Shown here piece by piece: positions 28,416 to 41,058 of a stretch of DNA of 64,000 bases. Each line of letters begins with the position of its first letter. Positions within the stretch are counted from its first letter, which is position 1. Location: positions 1,073,001 through 1,137,000 of the forward strand of contig NZ_LR134376.1 in assembly GCF_900637545.1 (NCBI RefSeq). Direction: 5' to 3'. Source of the stretch: Aeromonas encheleia. GTDB lineage: Bacteria > Pseudomonadota > Gammaproteobacteria > Enterobacterales > Aeromonadaceae. Under the pieces are notes generated by a model, which saw nothing but the letters and a program-made list of their open reading frames with translations, was not told the DNA's origin and did not search any database. A program made the translations under genes and the position numbers.

Positions 28416-29519
28416 TCATGCCAGCAGCCTTCTGTGGGTCTGAATGGACATCAGGATGCCGAAGCCGGCCATCAGGGTCACCATGGAGGTGCCGCCGTAG
28501 CTCACCAGCGGCAGCGGCACCCCCACCACCGGCAGTATGCCGCTCACCATGCCCATGTTGACGAACACATAGACGAAGAAGGTGAGGGTCAGGGCGCCGC
28601 CGAGCAGGCGCTCGAAGCTGTTCTGGGCCTGCATGGAGATGAACAGGCAGCGGCTGATGATATACAGGTAGATCACCAGCAGCAGGGCCACGCCCACCAG
28701 GCCGAACTCCTCGCTGAACACCGCGAAGATGAAGTCGGTATGGCGCTCCGGCAGAAACTCCAGCTGGGATTGGGTGCCCTGCAGCCAGCCTTTGCCGAAC
28801 ACGCCGCCGGAGCCGATCGCTATCTTGGACTGGATGATGTGGTAGCCACGGCCGAGGGGATCCTTCTCCGGATCCAGCAGCATCAGCACCCGCTGGCGCT
28901 GATAGTCGTGCATCAGGAAGAACCAGAGCACCGGCATGAAGGCGGCGATGAGCAGCACCGCCAGGCCGATCAGCCACCAGCTGATCCCCGCCAGGAAGAT
29001 GACGAAGAAGCCGGAGGCCGCCACCAGGATGGAGGTGCCGAGATCGGGCTGGGCCGCGATCAGCAGGGTCGGCAGCAGCACCATCACCAGGGCGATCAGC
29101 ACATGGCTGAACTTGGGGGGCAGGGAGTGCCGGCTGAGCCAGGCGGCCACCATGATGGGCATGGAGAGCTTCATCACCTCGGAGGGCTGGAACTTCATGA
29201 AGCCGAGATCCAGCCAGCGCTGGGCCCCCTTGCCGATGTGGCCGAACACGTCCACCGCGATGAGCAGCAGCACCACCACGACGAACAGCGGAACCGACCA
29301 GCGCGCATAGAGGGAGGGCGGCAGCTGGGCCAGGCCGATCATCAGGCCGAAGGCGAGGCCGCCGCGCACCAGCTGGCGCACTATGGAGTCGAGATCCTGG
29401 CCCGAGGCGGAGTAGAGCACCACCATGGAGAGGGTCATCAGCGCCAGCAGGCCGAGCAGTAACGGCAGGTCGATGTGCAGTCGGTACCAGAGGCTCTGTT
29501 GGCGAGCGGAGTTACTCAT
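28416..29519 (-). CDS. rodA: Peptidoglycan glycosyltransferase RodA (MrdB, SEDS family)
   Basis: This 367-residue protein has about ten TM helices. SEDS motifs are [19 protein letters not shown] and the C-terminal [15 protein letters not shown]. It polymerises glycan during lateral wall growth, paired with PBP2 (mrdA) immediately upstream. The start overlaps the stop of a short echo ORF by ATGA. Diverged copies of both its start and its end lie at its two borders. Confidence 0.96.
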   Translation of the reverse strand: MSNSARQQSLWYRLHIDLPLLLGLLALMTLSMVVLYSASGQDLDSIVRQLVRGGLAFGLMIGLAQLPPSLYARWSVPLFVVVVLLLIAVDVFGHIGKGAQRWLDLGFMKFQPSEVMKLSMPIMVAAWLSRHSLPPKFSHVLIALVMVLLPTLLIAAQPDLGTSILVAASGFFVIFLAGISWWLIGLAVLLIAAFMPVLWFFLMHDYQRQRVLMLLDPEKDPLGRGYHIIQSKIAIGSGGVFGKGWLQGTQSQLEFLPERHTDFIFAVFSEEFGLVGVALLLVIYLYIISRCLFISMQAQNSFERLLGGALTLTFFVYVFVNMGMVSGILPVVGVPLPLVSYGGTSMVTLMAGFGILMSIQTHRRLLA

Positions 29520-29593
29520 GATGGGAGAAGCCCTCGTGCTGCATGGATGGCCTGGGTCGGCAAGATGCTCTGCTGGTGTGCGGAGTTACTCAT
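29516..29593 (-). repeat. Echo of the mrdA/rodA junction (25-residue coupled mini-ORF)
   Basis: A mini-ORF starts [11 protein letters not shown], echoing Rod[12 protein letters not shown]. It overlaps the mrdA stop by ATGA and its own stop overlaps the rodA start by ATGA. The repeat period is 74 bp (GGAGTTACTCAT at both ends). Confidence 0.88.
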
Positions 29594-31515
29594 TGGGGAA
29601 CGGCCTCGCTCTGATCCGGGCTAAGGGTGGACGGCTTGCTGGGGGCAGGCGGCAGCTGGGGCTCCGGCGGCAGCAGGTAGGCATCCAGCATGTGACGGGC
29701 GACAGGCGCGCCCATGGCGCTACCGCCACCGGCGTTCTCCAGCACCAGGGCGACCACGGCCTTGGGCGCCTCGAACGGCGCGAATGCGACGAACAGCGCG
29801 TTGTCGCGGTGCTCCACCTTGGTGGTGGCCGCGTTGTAGACCTGGTTCTCTTTCAGGCCCACCACCTGGGCGGTACCGGACTTGCCCGCCGCCTTGTAGG
29901 GGGTGTTGGCGAAGGCGCGACGGCCGGTGCCCTCGTGGCCGTTGATGACGCGCCACATGCCGTCCTTGGCCACCTGCCAGTAGGTGTCGCTCTTGGCGGC
30001 GATGGCCACGTTCGGGTTGATGGGGGCGTTGACCACCCCGTCCGCCGAGGCGGTGCTCTTGAGCAGGTGCGGCGTCACGTCGTGACCGTTCTGGGTCAGT
30101 ATGCTGATCGCCTTGGCCAGCTGGATCGGGGTGGAGCTCCAGTAGCCCTGGCCGATGCCGATGGAGATGGTGTCCCCCTGATACCAGGGCTGACGCCAGC
30201 GTGCCATCTTCCAGTCACGGGACGGCATGACCCCCTTGGTCTCCTCGTACAAATCGACGCCGCTGTACTGACCGAAGCCGAACTTGGTCATGTAGGCGTG
30301 GATCTTGTCGATGCCGACCCGGTAGGCGAGATCGTAGAAATAGGTATCCGCCGACACCTCGATGGCGCGGTAGACGTCGAGCCAGCCATGGCCCCAGCGG
30401 CGCCAATCGCGGAACTTCTTGGTGGTGCCCGGGATGGAGAAGCTGGGGCCGCCGAAGTAACGGTAGTTGGGGGTGATGGCCCCCTCGTTCAGCCCCATCA
30501 CCGCCATCATGGGTTTGACGGTGGAGGCGGGGGCATAGATGCCCTGAGTGGTGCGGTTCACCAGCGGGCGGGCAGGATCGTTGAGCAGCGCCGAATAGTT
30601 GGTGTTGGAGATGCCGGTCACGAACAGATTGGGGTCGTAGCTCGGGCTCGACTCCATGGCCAGGATGGCACCTGTGTTGGGATCCATCATGACGATGGCG
30701 CCCCGGCGACCGGCCAGCAGCTCCTGCGCCTTCAGTTGCAGGCGGATGTCGATGTTGAGGTAGATGTCCTTGCCGGGCTCGGGGGGCTGGAACTTGAGGG
30801 TGCGCACCACCCGGCCGCGGTTGTTGACCTCGACCTCCTGATAGCCCGCCACGCCGTGCAGCTGATCCTCGTAGAACTTCTCCACCCCCTGCTTGCCGAT
30901 GTCTTTGGTGGCGGCATAGTTGGCGAGTTTTTCCTCTTTATCGAGGCGCTCCACGTCGCGGGTGTTGATCTTGGCCACATAGCCGAGCGCATGGGTCAGG
31001 GTATCGCCAAACGGATAGTAACGCTTGAGATAGGCCTCGATGCTGGCGCCCGGGTAGTTGTGTTGGTTGACCGAGAAGAGGGCGACCTGGTACTCGGTCA
31101 GCTTCTCGAACAGGGGGACCGGCTTGAAGCGGCGCTGACGCTTGACCTCCGCCAGGAACTTCTCCTTGGTCCCCTCCGGCAGCGCCAGCAGGGTGATCAG
31201 CTCGTCGGCGGTCTTCTCCAGATCGCCGGTCTCTTCGGGCACGATTTCCAGGCTGTAGACAGGGCGGTTCTCCGCCAGCAGCACGCCGTTGGCGTCATAG
31301 ATGAGGCCCCGTGGCGGCGCCACCGGTACCACCCGGATGCGGTTGTCGTTGGAACGGGTCTGATAGGTGTCGTAAGACTCTACCTGCAGGTAGTAGAGGT
31401 TCCCCAGCAGCACCAGCATGAGGATGACCATGCCGATGTAGGCGACCAGGGTGCGCCGGAAGAACAGCCGTCCCTCGGCACTGTGATCGCGCATCTCGAT
31501 GCGATTCTTCAGCAT
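29590..31515 (-). CDS. mrdA: Penicillin-binding protein 2
   Basis: This 641-residue class B PBP has an N-terminal TM anchor (about 18-40), a pedestal domain, and a transpeptidase domain. Motifs are STVKP (YAPASTVKPMMAV), SxD-type (SADTYFYDLAYRVG) and KSGT (AAGKSGTAQVVG). It is the elongasome transpeptidase partner of RodA. E. coli PBP2 is 633 aa. It ends in a Pro-rich tail (PEPQLPPAPSKPS). Confidence 0.96.
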   Translation of the reverse strand: MLKNRIEMRDHSAEGRLFFRRTLVAYIGMVILMLVLLGNLYYLQVESYDTYQTRSNDNRIRVVPVAPPRGLIYDANGVLLAENRPVYSLEIVPEETGDLEKTADELITLLALPEGTKEKFLAEVKRQRRFKPVPLFEKLTEYQVALFSVNQHNYPGASIEAYLKRYYPFGDTLTHALGYVAKINTRDVERLDKEEKLANYAATKDIGKQGVEKFYEDQLHGVAGYQEVEVNNRGRVVRTLKFQPPEPGKDIYLNIDIRLQLKAQELLAGRRGAIVMMDPNTGAILAMESSPSYDPNLFVTGISNTNYSALLNDPARPLVNRTTQGIYAPASTVKPMMAVMGLNEGAITPNYRYFGGPSFSIPGTTKKFRDWRRWGHGWLDVYRAIEVSADTYFYDLAYRVGIDKIHAYMTKFGFGQYSGVDLYEETKGVMPSRDWKMARWRQPWYQGDTISIGIGQGYWSSTPIQLAKAISILTQNGHDVTPHLLKSTASADGVVNAPINPNVAIAAKSDTYWQVAKDGMWRVINGHEGTGRRAFANTPYKAAGKSGTAQVVGLKENQVYNAATTKVEHRDNALFVAFAPFEAPKAVVALVLENAGGGSAMGAPVARHMLDAYLLPPEPQLPPAPSKPSTLSPDQSEAVPQ

Positions 31516-31524
31516 GCCGTTACC

Positions 31525-31614
31525 TTATGGCCGATGAAGGGCAGCGACTGAAACCCGATGGGGCCGCTCCCTGTGACATGAATGAACATGGGGGGTGATG
31601 CACCAGAGACTCAT
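31525..31614 (-). repeat. Echo of the rlmH 3' end (29-residue mini-ORF)
   Basis: Between rlmH and mrdA a mini-ORF begins MSLWCITPHVHSCHRE, echoing the RlmH tail [17 protein letters not shown]. The repeat period is 54 bp, judged from CTCCCTGTGA. The copy has lost the stop at the matching place and runs on to a TAA before mrdA. Confidence 0.75.
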
Positions 31615-31617
31615 GGC

Positions 31618-32085
31618 TCACTCCCTGTGATACGGATGATTGGTGGTGATGCTCCAGGCGCGATAGAGGCTCTCGGCCACCAGCACCCGCACCAGCGGAT
31701 GGGGCAGGGTCAGCGGTGACAGCGACCAGCTCTGCTCGGCGGCGGCCTTGCACTCGGGGGAGAGACCCTCGGGCCCCCCCACCAGCAGCGCCACGTCGCG
31801 ACCATCCAGCTTCCAGGCTTCCAGCGAAGCGGCGAGCTGCTCAGTGGTCCAGGGTTTGCCCGGGATGTCCAGGGTCACGAGGCGGGAGCGGCCGGCGGCG
31901 GCCAGCATGGCTTCCCCCTCCTTCTGCAGGATGCGGGGAATGTCGGCATTCTTGCCGCGTTTGCCTGCGCCTATCTCGACCAACTCGAATGGCATGTCTT
32001 TCGGGAAACGGCGACGGTACTCTTCGAAGCCACGCTCTACCCAGGCGGGCATCTTGGTGCCCACCGCAATCAACTGGATCTTCAT
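31618..32085 (-). CDS. rlmH: 23S rRNA (pseudouridine1915-N3)-methyltransferase RlmH
   Basis: This 155-residue SPOUT methyltransferase starts [20 protein letters not shown]. It has the knot-forming SAM site [14 protein letters not shown] and ends TNHPYHRE, all invariant in RlmH. It methylates 70S ribosomes at helix 69. The order rsfS-rlmH-mrdA-rodA is conserved. Confidence 0.96.
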   Translation of the reverse strand: MKIQLIAVGTKMPAWVERGFEEYRRRFPKDMPFELVEIGAGKRGKNADIPRILQKEGEAMLAAAGRSRLVTLDIPGKPWTTEQLAASLEAWKLDGRDVALLVGGPEGLSPECKAAAEQSWSLSPLTLPHPLVRVLVAESLYRAWSITTNHPYHRE

Positions 32086-32087
32086 CT

Positions 32088-32124
32088 TTTATTACACTTG
32101 CACCCTTTGTTACGCCTGCACACT
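32088..32124 (-). repeat. Two tiny echoes of the rsfS stop region
   Basis: On the minus strand the rsfS end GTGCCAACGCAATAG is followed by GTGCAGGCGTAACAAAGG and GTGCAAGTGTAATAAAAG. These are two 18-bp imperfect copies that fill the whole gap to rlmH. Confidence 0.55.
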
Positions 32125-32463
32125 CTATTGCGTTGGCACTTGGGCGCCGCCCCAGAGTTTTTCCAGTTGGTAGAAGTCGCGGTATTCGTCCTGCATCACG
32201 TGCACTATGACGACCCCCAGGTCCACCAGCGCCCATTCACCGGTGAGCTGGCCTTCCACGCTAAGCAGCGCGATCCCGGCGTGGCGGGCCTCGCTGGCCA
32301 GATGGTGGGCGATAGAGCTGACATGGCGACTGGAGTTGCCGGAGCAGATGATCATGGTGTCCGTGATGCTGGATTTGCCGCGTACATCCAGGGTGATGAT
32401 GTCGCGACCTTTCATGTCATCGATCTTGTCGACGATAAAGGCGAGTAATTCTTGGCCTTGCAA
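32125..32463 (-). CDS. rsfS: Ribosomal silencing factor RsfS
   Basis: This 112-residue protein has the Iojap family pattern: [20 protein letters not shown], then [15 protein letters not shown], then [16 protein letters not shown]. It binds ribosomal protein L14 and blocks subunit joining in starvation. It lies between nadD and rlmH, as in E. coli, though 263 bp with no visible gene separate it from nadD. Confidence 0.95.
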   Translation of the reverse strand: MQGQELLAFIVDKIDDMKGRDIITLDVRGKSSITDTMIICSGNSSRHVSSIAHHLASEARHAGIALLSVEGQLTGEWALVDLGVVIVHVMQDEYRDFYQLEKLWGGAQVPTQ

Positions 32464-32726
32464 TGTCTTCTCCTATCTTCCGGCGCGCTTGTACAGCATG
32501 AGGGCGGCGGATTATATCATGGTCATTCCCGTTTCCCAGCTTGGTAAAGGGCAAGGGAGCCGGGGTCACGCCGACGGGCGGGGCCCTTGTTGATCACTAT
32601 AGTGCGCAACCGGGCCAGACAATAGTCAGCCCGATGCCGGCTGCGCCTCAGGGTGTCGGCTCCGGAGCCAGGTGCCCGAGTGCGGGACTCTGACGGAGGA
32701 GCGGCACCTTGGCCCGTTCACGGTAC

Positions 32727-33374
32727 TTAGGGAGCGGGTTGGTAGAGCCCTTGCTGCCGGATGTAGCTGGCCACCGAGGCCGGCAACAGGTATCTGGGAT
32801 CCTGACCCGCGGCCAACAGGGCCCGCAGCCGGGTGGCCGACAGCTCTATGGGCAGGTTGTCCGCCAGCCAGATGTGGCCGTGGCGGTGGCGGTGCAGATC
32901 CGACACCTGCCTGCTCTGGTGGCGGGCCAGCAGGCTGGCCACCTCGGCCGGGTAGTCCGGTTGCCAGCCCGGGCGCATGCTCACCACCAGGTGGGCATAG
33001 TCGAGCAGCTCCCGCCAACGGTGCCAGCCCGGCAGGCCGAGCAAGGAGTCCATCCCCATCAGGAAGCAGAGCGGGGTGTCCGGCAGCTCCCGTCGCAGTT
33101 CGATCAGCGTCTCTATGGTGTAGGAGGGGCTGTTTCGCCTGAGCTCCCGCTCATCCACCACGAAGCCCGGGGTCTCCGCCGCCGCCAGCCTGACCATGGC
33201 GAGGCGTTGCTCGCCGGTGCAGAACGGACTGGCTCTGTGGGGCGGGATATGGTTCGGCACCAGGCGCACCTCGGCCAGCCCGAGCGCGCCCTGGGCCTCG
33301 ATGGCGGGTCTCAGATGGCCGATGTGTATGGGATCGAAGGTGCCGCCCAGGATGCCGATGGGTGCCTTCAGCAT
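32727..33374 (-). CDS. nadD: Nicotinate-nucleotide adenylyltransferase
   Basis: This 215-residue enzyme forms deamido-NAD from NaMN and ATP. Motifs are GGTFDPIHIGHLRPA (GxFDPxHxGH), PNHIPPH and ELSATRLRALLAAG (ISxTxxR type). The start at 33374 overlaps the holA stop by 7 nt and begins the conserved domain. The open frame upstream is not related. Confidence 0.95.
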   Translation of the reverse strand: MLKAPIGILGGTFDPIHIGHLRPAIEAQGALGLAEVRLVPNHIPPHRASPFCTGEQRLAMVRLAAAETPGFVVDERELRRNSPSYTIETLIELRRELPDTPLCFLMGMDSLLGLPGWHRWRELLDYAHLVVSMRPGWQPDYPAEVASLLARHQSRQVSDLHRHRHGHIWLADNLPIELSATRLRALLAAGQDPRYLLPASVASYIRQQGLYQPAP

Positions 33375-34405
33375 GCTGCCGACTCCAGCAGGGGCAGTGG
33401 CGCGCCATCGCGAAAACCGAGCGCCAGGGTCTGCAGCATCAGCCAGGCCCGCTCGGTATCGAAGCGGCGCTGGGCATCGTCCAGCTGGGCCATCAGCTGC
33501 CACAGCTGCTGCAGCTTGCTAAACGGCAAGCGGGTCAGGGCCTGCTGGATCAGCTGCTGGCGACTCTGCCAGATACGCAGCCGGGAGAAGTGCTCCACCA
33601 GCGGCAGACCGGCGCGGGCGGCCAGCGCCAGCTCGGTGAGCTGCTCCAGCTCGCGGCACAGGGCCCAGGCCAGCATGCCGGGCTCGGTGCCTTCGGCCCG
33701 CAGCGCCAGCAGGATGCGCTGGGCCCGGTTCACCTTGCCCTCCAGCAGGGTATCGATGAGCTGGAACGGCGTGAAATGGGCGTGACGTATGATGGTCTCT
33801 TGTAGATAGGCGACGCTGATGGGCTGGGGCGGCGCCAGCAGGGTCAGCTTCTCTATCTCCTGGCTCGCGGCCAGCAGGTTGCCCTCATAGGCGTGGCACA
33901 TGAAGTTGATGGCGTCCGGCAGGGCCTTGAGGCCGAAACGCTGAAAACGGGCGCTCATCCAGCGCGGGAAGAAGCGGGGCTCGGGGTGATTGACCGGCAC
34001 ATAGGTGCCGTTCTGGCTCAGCTTGTCGAACCAGGCTGCCTTCATCTGGGTCTGGTTGAGGCGATTGCCGCTCAGCACCAGCAGCAGATCGGGATGCAGC
34101 TGCTTGCCGATCTCGGTGATACGGGCGGCGAGATCCTTGTCGACCTTGGCGGGCAGTTCCAGCTCGATGATCTGGCGGGCCGAGAACAGGCTCATGGCCT
34201 GGCAGGCATCGTAGACCTGGTTCCAGTCCAGCCCGGTTTCGACCACGAAGCTGTGGCGTTCATCGAAACCCTGCTTGCCGGCCACCTGCCGGATGGCGTC
34301 GATGGCCTCCAGCTTGAGCAGCGGCTCGTCACCAAAAACGAGATAGCAGGGCTTGAGCCCTGCTTTAAGATGGTCCGCAAACTGCTCGGGGTAGACTCTC
34401 ATCAA
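33368..34405 (-). CDS. holA: DNA polymerase III subunit delta
   Basis: This 345-residue clamp-loader wrench subunit begins RVYPEQFADHLKAGLKPCYL. It shows VFGDEPLLKLEAIDAIRQ and later LLALRAEGTEPGMLAWALCRE. It opens the beta clamp as part of the gamma complex. It is coupled to nadD and 10 nt downstream of lptE. Confidence 0.95.
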   Translation of the reverse strand: MMRVYPEQFADHLKAGLKPCYLVFGDEPLLKLEAIDAIRQVAGKQGFDERHSFVVETGLDWNQVYDACQAMSLFSARQIIELELPAKVDKDLAARITEIGKQLHPDLLLVLSGNRLNQTQMKAAWFDKLSQNGTYVPVNHPEPRFFPRWMSARFQRFGLKALPDAINFMCHAYEGNLLAASQEIEKLTLLAPPQPISVAYLQETIIRHAHFTPFQLIDTLLEGKVNRAQRILLALRAEGTEPGMLAWALCRELEQLTELALAARAGLPLVEHFSRLRIWQSRQQLIQQALTRLPFSKLQQLWQLMAQLDDAQRRFDTERAWLMLQTLALGFRDGAPLPLLESAAC

Positions 34406-34415
34406 GATACTCGCA

Positions 34416-34898
34416 TCAGAACTTGACCTGACTGAGCTGACGGATCACCAGGTTCGCGGCCTGCTCCTGCATCTCCTTGCCGAGCTGCTCCTGCTCGCGG
34501 GACGAGGCGAGCGCCGCGTCCGGCTTGTTCAGGAAGCTGCGGTTGAAGGTGATGGGGAAGACCTGGGTCGGCTTGCCCGGCACAGTGATGCTGAACTGGG
34601 TGTTGTAACCCAGCAGGTACTCACGCTCCTGACCGATGGAGTCGACGGAGGCAACCTGACTGCTGCTGCTGACACCGGCCAGGGTCAGCACCGGGATGCC
34701 TTCCTTGTCCGCCAGGGTCACCCCTGAGGCCTTGAGGCGGGTGGTCACCAGCCGGTAGAAATCGCTCTTGTTGTCACCGACCACCTTCATGGTCATCAGC
34801 TCGGGGGGGATGGCGGTGCCCCGCATCTGAAAACCGCAGGCCTGCAGCAGCAGGCCCGTCAGCGCGATGGCAATCCAGCGAGTAAGGGACATGCCCAT
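34416..34898 (-). CDS. lptE: LPS-assembly lipoprotein LptE
   Basis: This 160-residue outer-membrane lipoprotein has the signal RWIAIALTGLLLQAC (lipobox LQAC) followed by GFQMRGTAIPPE, typical of LptE (RlpB). It plugs the LptD barrel that inserts LPS into the outer leaflet. The ATG at 34898 is preceded by GAGGAATTCAC; a Met two codons later is possible. Confidence 0.94.
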   Translation of the reverse strand: MGMSLTRWIAIALTGLLLQACGFQMRGTAIPPELMTMKVVGDNKSDFYRLVTTRLKASGVTLADKEGIPVLTLAGVSSSSQVASVDSIGQEREYLLGYNTQFSITVPGKPTQVFPITFNRSFLNKPDAALASSREQEQLGKEMQEQAANLVIRQLSQVKF

Positions 34899-34955
34899 GT
34901 GAATTCCTCTTTGAATGGCTGGAACGACGGCGGGCACCAGCCCGCCGTCGGATCA

Positions 34956-38163
<3,208 letters not shown>

Positions 38164-38194
38164 GTGCCGCTGCGAGCCTAGCCAATGAGCCAAT

Positions 38195-38227
38195 GAAAAG
38201 AGGCGCCCCAGGAGGGCGCCTCTTTTA
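38195..38227. terminator. Bidirectional terminator between ybeL and lnt
   Basis: The stem AAAAGAGGCGCC/GGCGCCTCTTTT lies between convergent genes. Confidence 0.85.
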
Positions 38228-38242
38228 TGGGCGAGCGTTGGC

Positions 38243-39772
38243 TCAGAGCTGGCGCGCCCAGGGGTGGGCACGGGGGCGCAGCGCCAGCGCCAGCCCGAGC
38301 AGCAGGGCGGTCAGGCCGTACAGCGGCCAGCTGCCGAAGCGCAGATAGGGGGTCGAGCCGTGGGCCGGCCGCACCTCGGTGCGCAGCACCCCGGCCTCGA
38401 ACTGCGGGATCTGGGCGATGATGCTGCCGTCGATCTCGGTGACTATGGTGATGCCGGTGTTGGTGTCGCGCAGCAGCGGACGGGCCAGTTCGAGGGCGCG
38501 CATGCGGGCTATCTCCATGTGCTGCCAGGGGCCTATGCTGGTGCCGAACCAGGCATCGTTGGAGACCGTCAGCAGGAAGTCGGTATCCGGCTGGACGTTG
38601 CGGCGCACCTCGTCCGGGAAGATGATCTCGTAGCAGATGGCGGCGGCGAACTTGAGCCCCTTGGCGATCAGGTTCGGCTGCACCGCATCCCCCGGGCTGA
38701 AGGAGGACATGGGCAGGTTGAAGAAGGGGGCGATGGGACGCAGCCAATCTTCAAACGGCACATATTCCCCTATGGGCAGCAGGTGATACTTGGAGTAGCG
38801 GTTCTTATGCTCGTAGTGGTAGGACTCCTTGCCGTCCAGATCCTGTACCCCCATGCCCAGCACTGTGTTGAAGAAGCGCTGCTGCACCGGATCGTAATGG
38901 ATGATGCCCGCCAGCAGGCCGGTGTCGTTCACCTTCATCGCCTTGTCCAGGCTCTCCAGATAGCTGCCCATCTCCTTCTCGATGGCCGGGATCGCCGACT
39001 CCGGCCAGATGATGACGTCGGCATCCTGGTTCTCGCGGCTGAGATCCTGATAGGTGCGCACCGTCGGCACCAGGGCCTCCGGATCCCACTTGAGGGACTG
39101 GGCTATGTTGCCCTGCACCAGCGCCACCTTGACCGGTTCACCCCGGGTCACCCAGTTGAGTTGCATCAGCCCCTGGGCGGCACCCACCAGGGCGACGGGC
39201 AACAGCAGCCAGGCCGGCTTGCGGCTCTGCCAGGTCAGCCAGAGCGCGGAGGTGCACAGCAGCAGCGCCAGCGTGATGCCCTGCACCCCGAGGATGGGGG
39301 CGAAGCCCTTGAGGGGGCCGTCGATCTGGGTATAACCAAACCAGAGCCAGGGGTAGCCGGTCATCACCCAGCCCCGCAGCCAGTCGGCCACCAGCCAGAG
39401 CGCCGGGAAGGCGAGCAGCCAACGGCTCCAGTGGCGGCCGCTGAAGAAGCGGGCAAAGACCCAGCAGGCCAGGGTCGGGTAGAGCGACAGATAGGCCGCC
39501 AGCCCCGCCAGCAACACGAAGGCCGCCGGCAGCGGTATGCCACCGAATTCCGTCATGCTGACGTGGATCCACCACTGACCCGGCAGGAAGAGCCCCATGG
39601 CGTAACCAAAACCGCGCCAGGCGGCCTGTTTGGGGTTGGCCTTGTCCAGCAGGGCATAGAGCCCGAGCAGGGAGGGGATCACCAGAGGCCAGTAGCCGAA
39701 GGGGGAGAAGGCCAGCACGGCGAGTGCGCCACAAGCAAAGGCACATAGGCTTGTCAGAAGTTTCGATTTCAC
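38243..39772 (-). CDS. lnt: Apolipoprotein N-acyltransferase
   Basis: This 509-residue inner-membrane enzyme has about six N-terminal TM helices, then a nitrilase domain and one final TM. The catalytic triad regions are visible: Glu in IIWPESAIPAIE, Lys in YHYEHKNRYSKYHLLPIGEY, and Cys in AAICYEIIFPD. It adds the third acyl chain to lipoproteins. It follows corC, as usual. Confidence 0.96.
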   Translation of the reverse strand: MKSKLLTSLCAFACGALAVLAFSPFGYWPLVIPSLLGLYALLDKANPKQAAWRGFGYAMGLFLPGQWWIHVSMTEFGGIPLPAAFVLLAGLAAYLSLYPTLACWVFARFFSGRHWSRWLLAFPALWLVADWLRGWVMTGYPWLWFGYTQIDGPLKGFAPILGVQGITLALLLCTSALWLTWQSRKPAWLLLPVALVGAAQGLMQLNWVTRGEPVKVALVQGNIAQSLKWDPEALVPTVRTYQDLSRENQDADVIIWPESAIPAIEKEMGSYLESLDKAMKVNDTGLLAGIIHYDPVQQRFFNTVLGMGVQDLDGKESYHYEHKNRYSKYHLLPIGEYVPFEDWLRPIAPFFNLPMSSFSPGDAVQPNLIAKGLKFAAAICYEIIFPDEVRRNVQPDTDFLLTVSNDAWFGTSIGPWQHMEIARMRALELARPLLRDTNTGITIVTEIDGSIIAQIPQFEAGVLRTEVRPAHGSTPYLRFGSWPLYGLTALLLGLALALRPRAHPWARQL

Positions 39773-39931
39773 TGGGCTAGGGGCTCGAATTGGGCTGAAT
39801 AAAAGTTAAGTGGCCGACATCTTAACCGCAAAGCGCGCCAACGGCGAGCCTCCCGGCCATCGGGATTTCGACGCCGTATTGAGGCGGCGTTGATGGTGGC
39901 GAGCAGGCGAGACGGCAGTGCTGAAATGACA

Positions 39932-39955
39932 AGCGCCCCTGCAAGCAGGGGCGCT
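39932..39955 (-). terminator. Hairpin after corC
   Basis: The stem AGCGCCCCTGC/GCAGGGGCGCT lies 28 nt past the corC stop, with only TGTCATT following on the minus strand. Confidence 0.5.
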
Positions 39956-39982
39956 GAATCGTCAGATTATGATGAAGCGGGA

Positions 39983-40864
39983 TCAGGACTCGGGCTGGGC
40001 AGCCGCATGATTCTCCGGGATCTTGACCTGAAGTTGCTGCAGGCGACGGCGGTCGGCATGCATGACCTTGAACAGGTAACCGTCCAGCTCGATCTCCTCG
40101 CCCTTCTTCGGCAGGTGGCTGAAGGCGTGCATCACCAGACCGCCGACCGTGTCCACCTCTTCATCGCTGAACTGGGTGCCGAAGAAGTCGTTGAAGTCTT
40201 CGATCTCGGTGAGGGCGCTGACCGAGAAGACCCGCTTGCTGATGCGGCGGATCTCTTCCTGTTCATCCTCTATGTCGTCAAATTCGTCGTCGATCTCGCC
40301 GACGATGAGCTCCAATATGTCCTCGATGGTCACCAGACCCGAGACCCCGCCGAACTCGTCCACCACTATGGCCATGTGGTAGCGCTCCTCGCGGAACTCC
40401 TTGAGCAGCCGATCGACCCGCTTGCTTTCCGGCACTATCACAGTGGGGCGCAGGATCTGCTCGAGCTGCAGCGGCTCGCTGGCATGATGGCCGCCGAAGC
40501 CGAATGGCAGCAGATCCTTGGCGAGCAGAATGCCTTCCACATGATCCTTGTCTTCGTTGATCACCGGGAAGCGGGAGTGGCCGGATTCGATGATGACCGG
40601 CAGGAACTGGTCCACCGGCTGGGACTTCTCGATGGTCACCATCTGGGAGCGGGGGATCATGATGTCGCGCACGCGCAGCTCGGCTATTTCGAGCACGCCT
40701 TCGATCATGTCCTTGGTGTCCTGATCGATGAGGTCTCGCTCCTCGGCATCGGCGATCACGTCCACCAGATCGTTACGGTCTTTTGGCTCGCCCTGGAAGA
40801 GTTGGCTGAGTTTGTCGAGCCAGGTTTTCTTCGGCGAGCCGGTACTAGGGTGTTCGTCGGTCAT
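39983..40864 (-). CDS. corC: CorC (YbeX) family CBS-domain transporter-associated protein
   Basis: This 293-residue cytosolic protein has two CBS domains ([39 protein letters not shown]) and a C-terminal CorC_HlyC domain ([17 protein letters not shown]). It is linked to Mg2+/Co2+ export and ribosome assembly phenotypes. It lies in the conserved ybeZ-ybeY-ybeX-lnt block. Confidence 0.95.
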   Translation of the reverse strand: MTDEHPSTGSPKKTWLDKLSQLFQGEPKDRNDLVDVIADAEERDLIDQDTKDMIEGVLEIAELRVRDIMIPRSQMVTIEKSQPVDQFLPVIIESGHSRFPVINEDKDHVEGILLAKDLLPFGFGGHHASEPLQLEQILRPTVIVPESKRVDRLLKEFREERYHMAIVVDEFGGVSGLVTIEDILELIVGEIDDEFDDIEDEQEEIRRISKRVFSVSALTEIEDFNDFFGTQFSDEEVDTVGGLVMHAFSHLPKKGEEIELDGYLFKVMHADRRRLQQLQVKIPENHAAAQPES

Positions 40865-40962
40865 TTTTTCTCTTGGTTACTCATTGAACATAGGGGTTCT
40901 TGGCTGTGCTAAGTGAGGATGGCCGCAGTCTGTTTCAATACTGTGACCCGCCTCCTCGGCAC

Positions 40963-41058
40963 TCATTCTTCATCGTCAATATTAGGTGTTGGGAAGCCGA
41001 GTTTCTGCCGGATGTCGCGCGCCTGCGGTGCGCCATCGCCTCGGCTTTCCGTTCGCCT
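40963..41058 (-). repeat. Echo of the ybeY 3' end
   Basis: On the minus strand this encodes RDIRQKLGFPTPNIDDEE and a stop, aligning with the real YbeY tail [20 protein letters not shown]. The repeat period is about 96 bp. It looks like the tail of a diverged ortholog. Confidence 0.88.

Noticed and set aside
29425..31551. A 708-codon plus-strand ORF opposite mrdA
   Set aside because: It is the shadow of PBP2, which has all its catalytic motifs on the minus strand.
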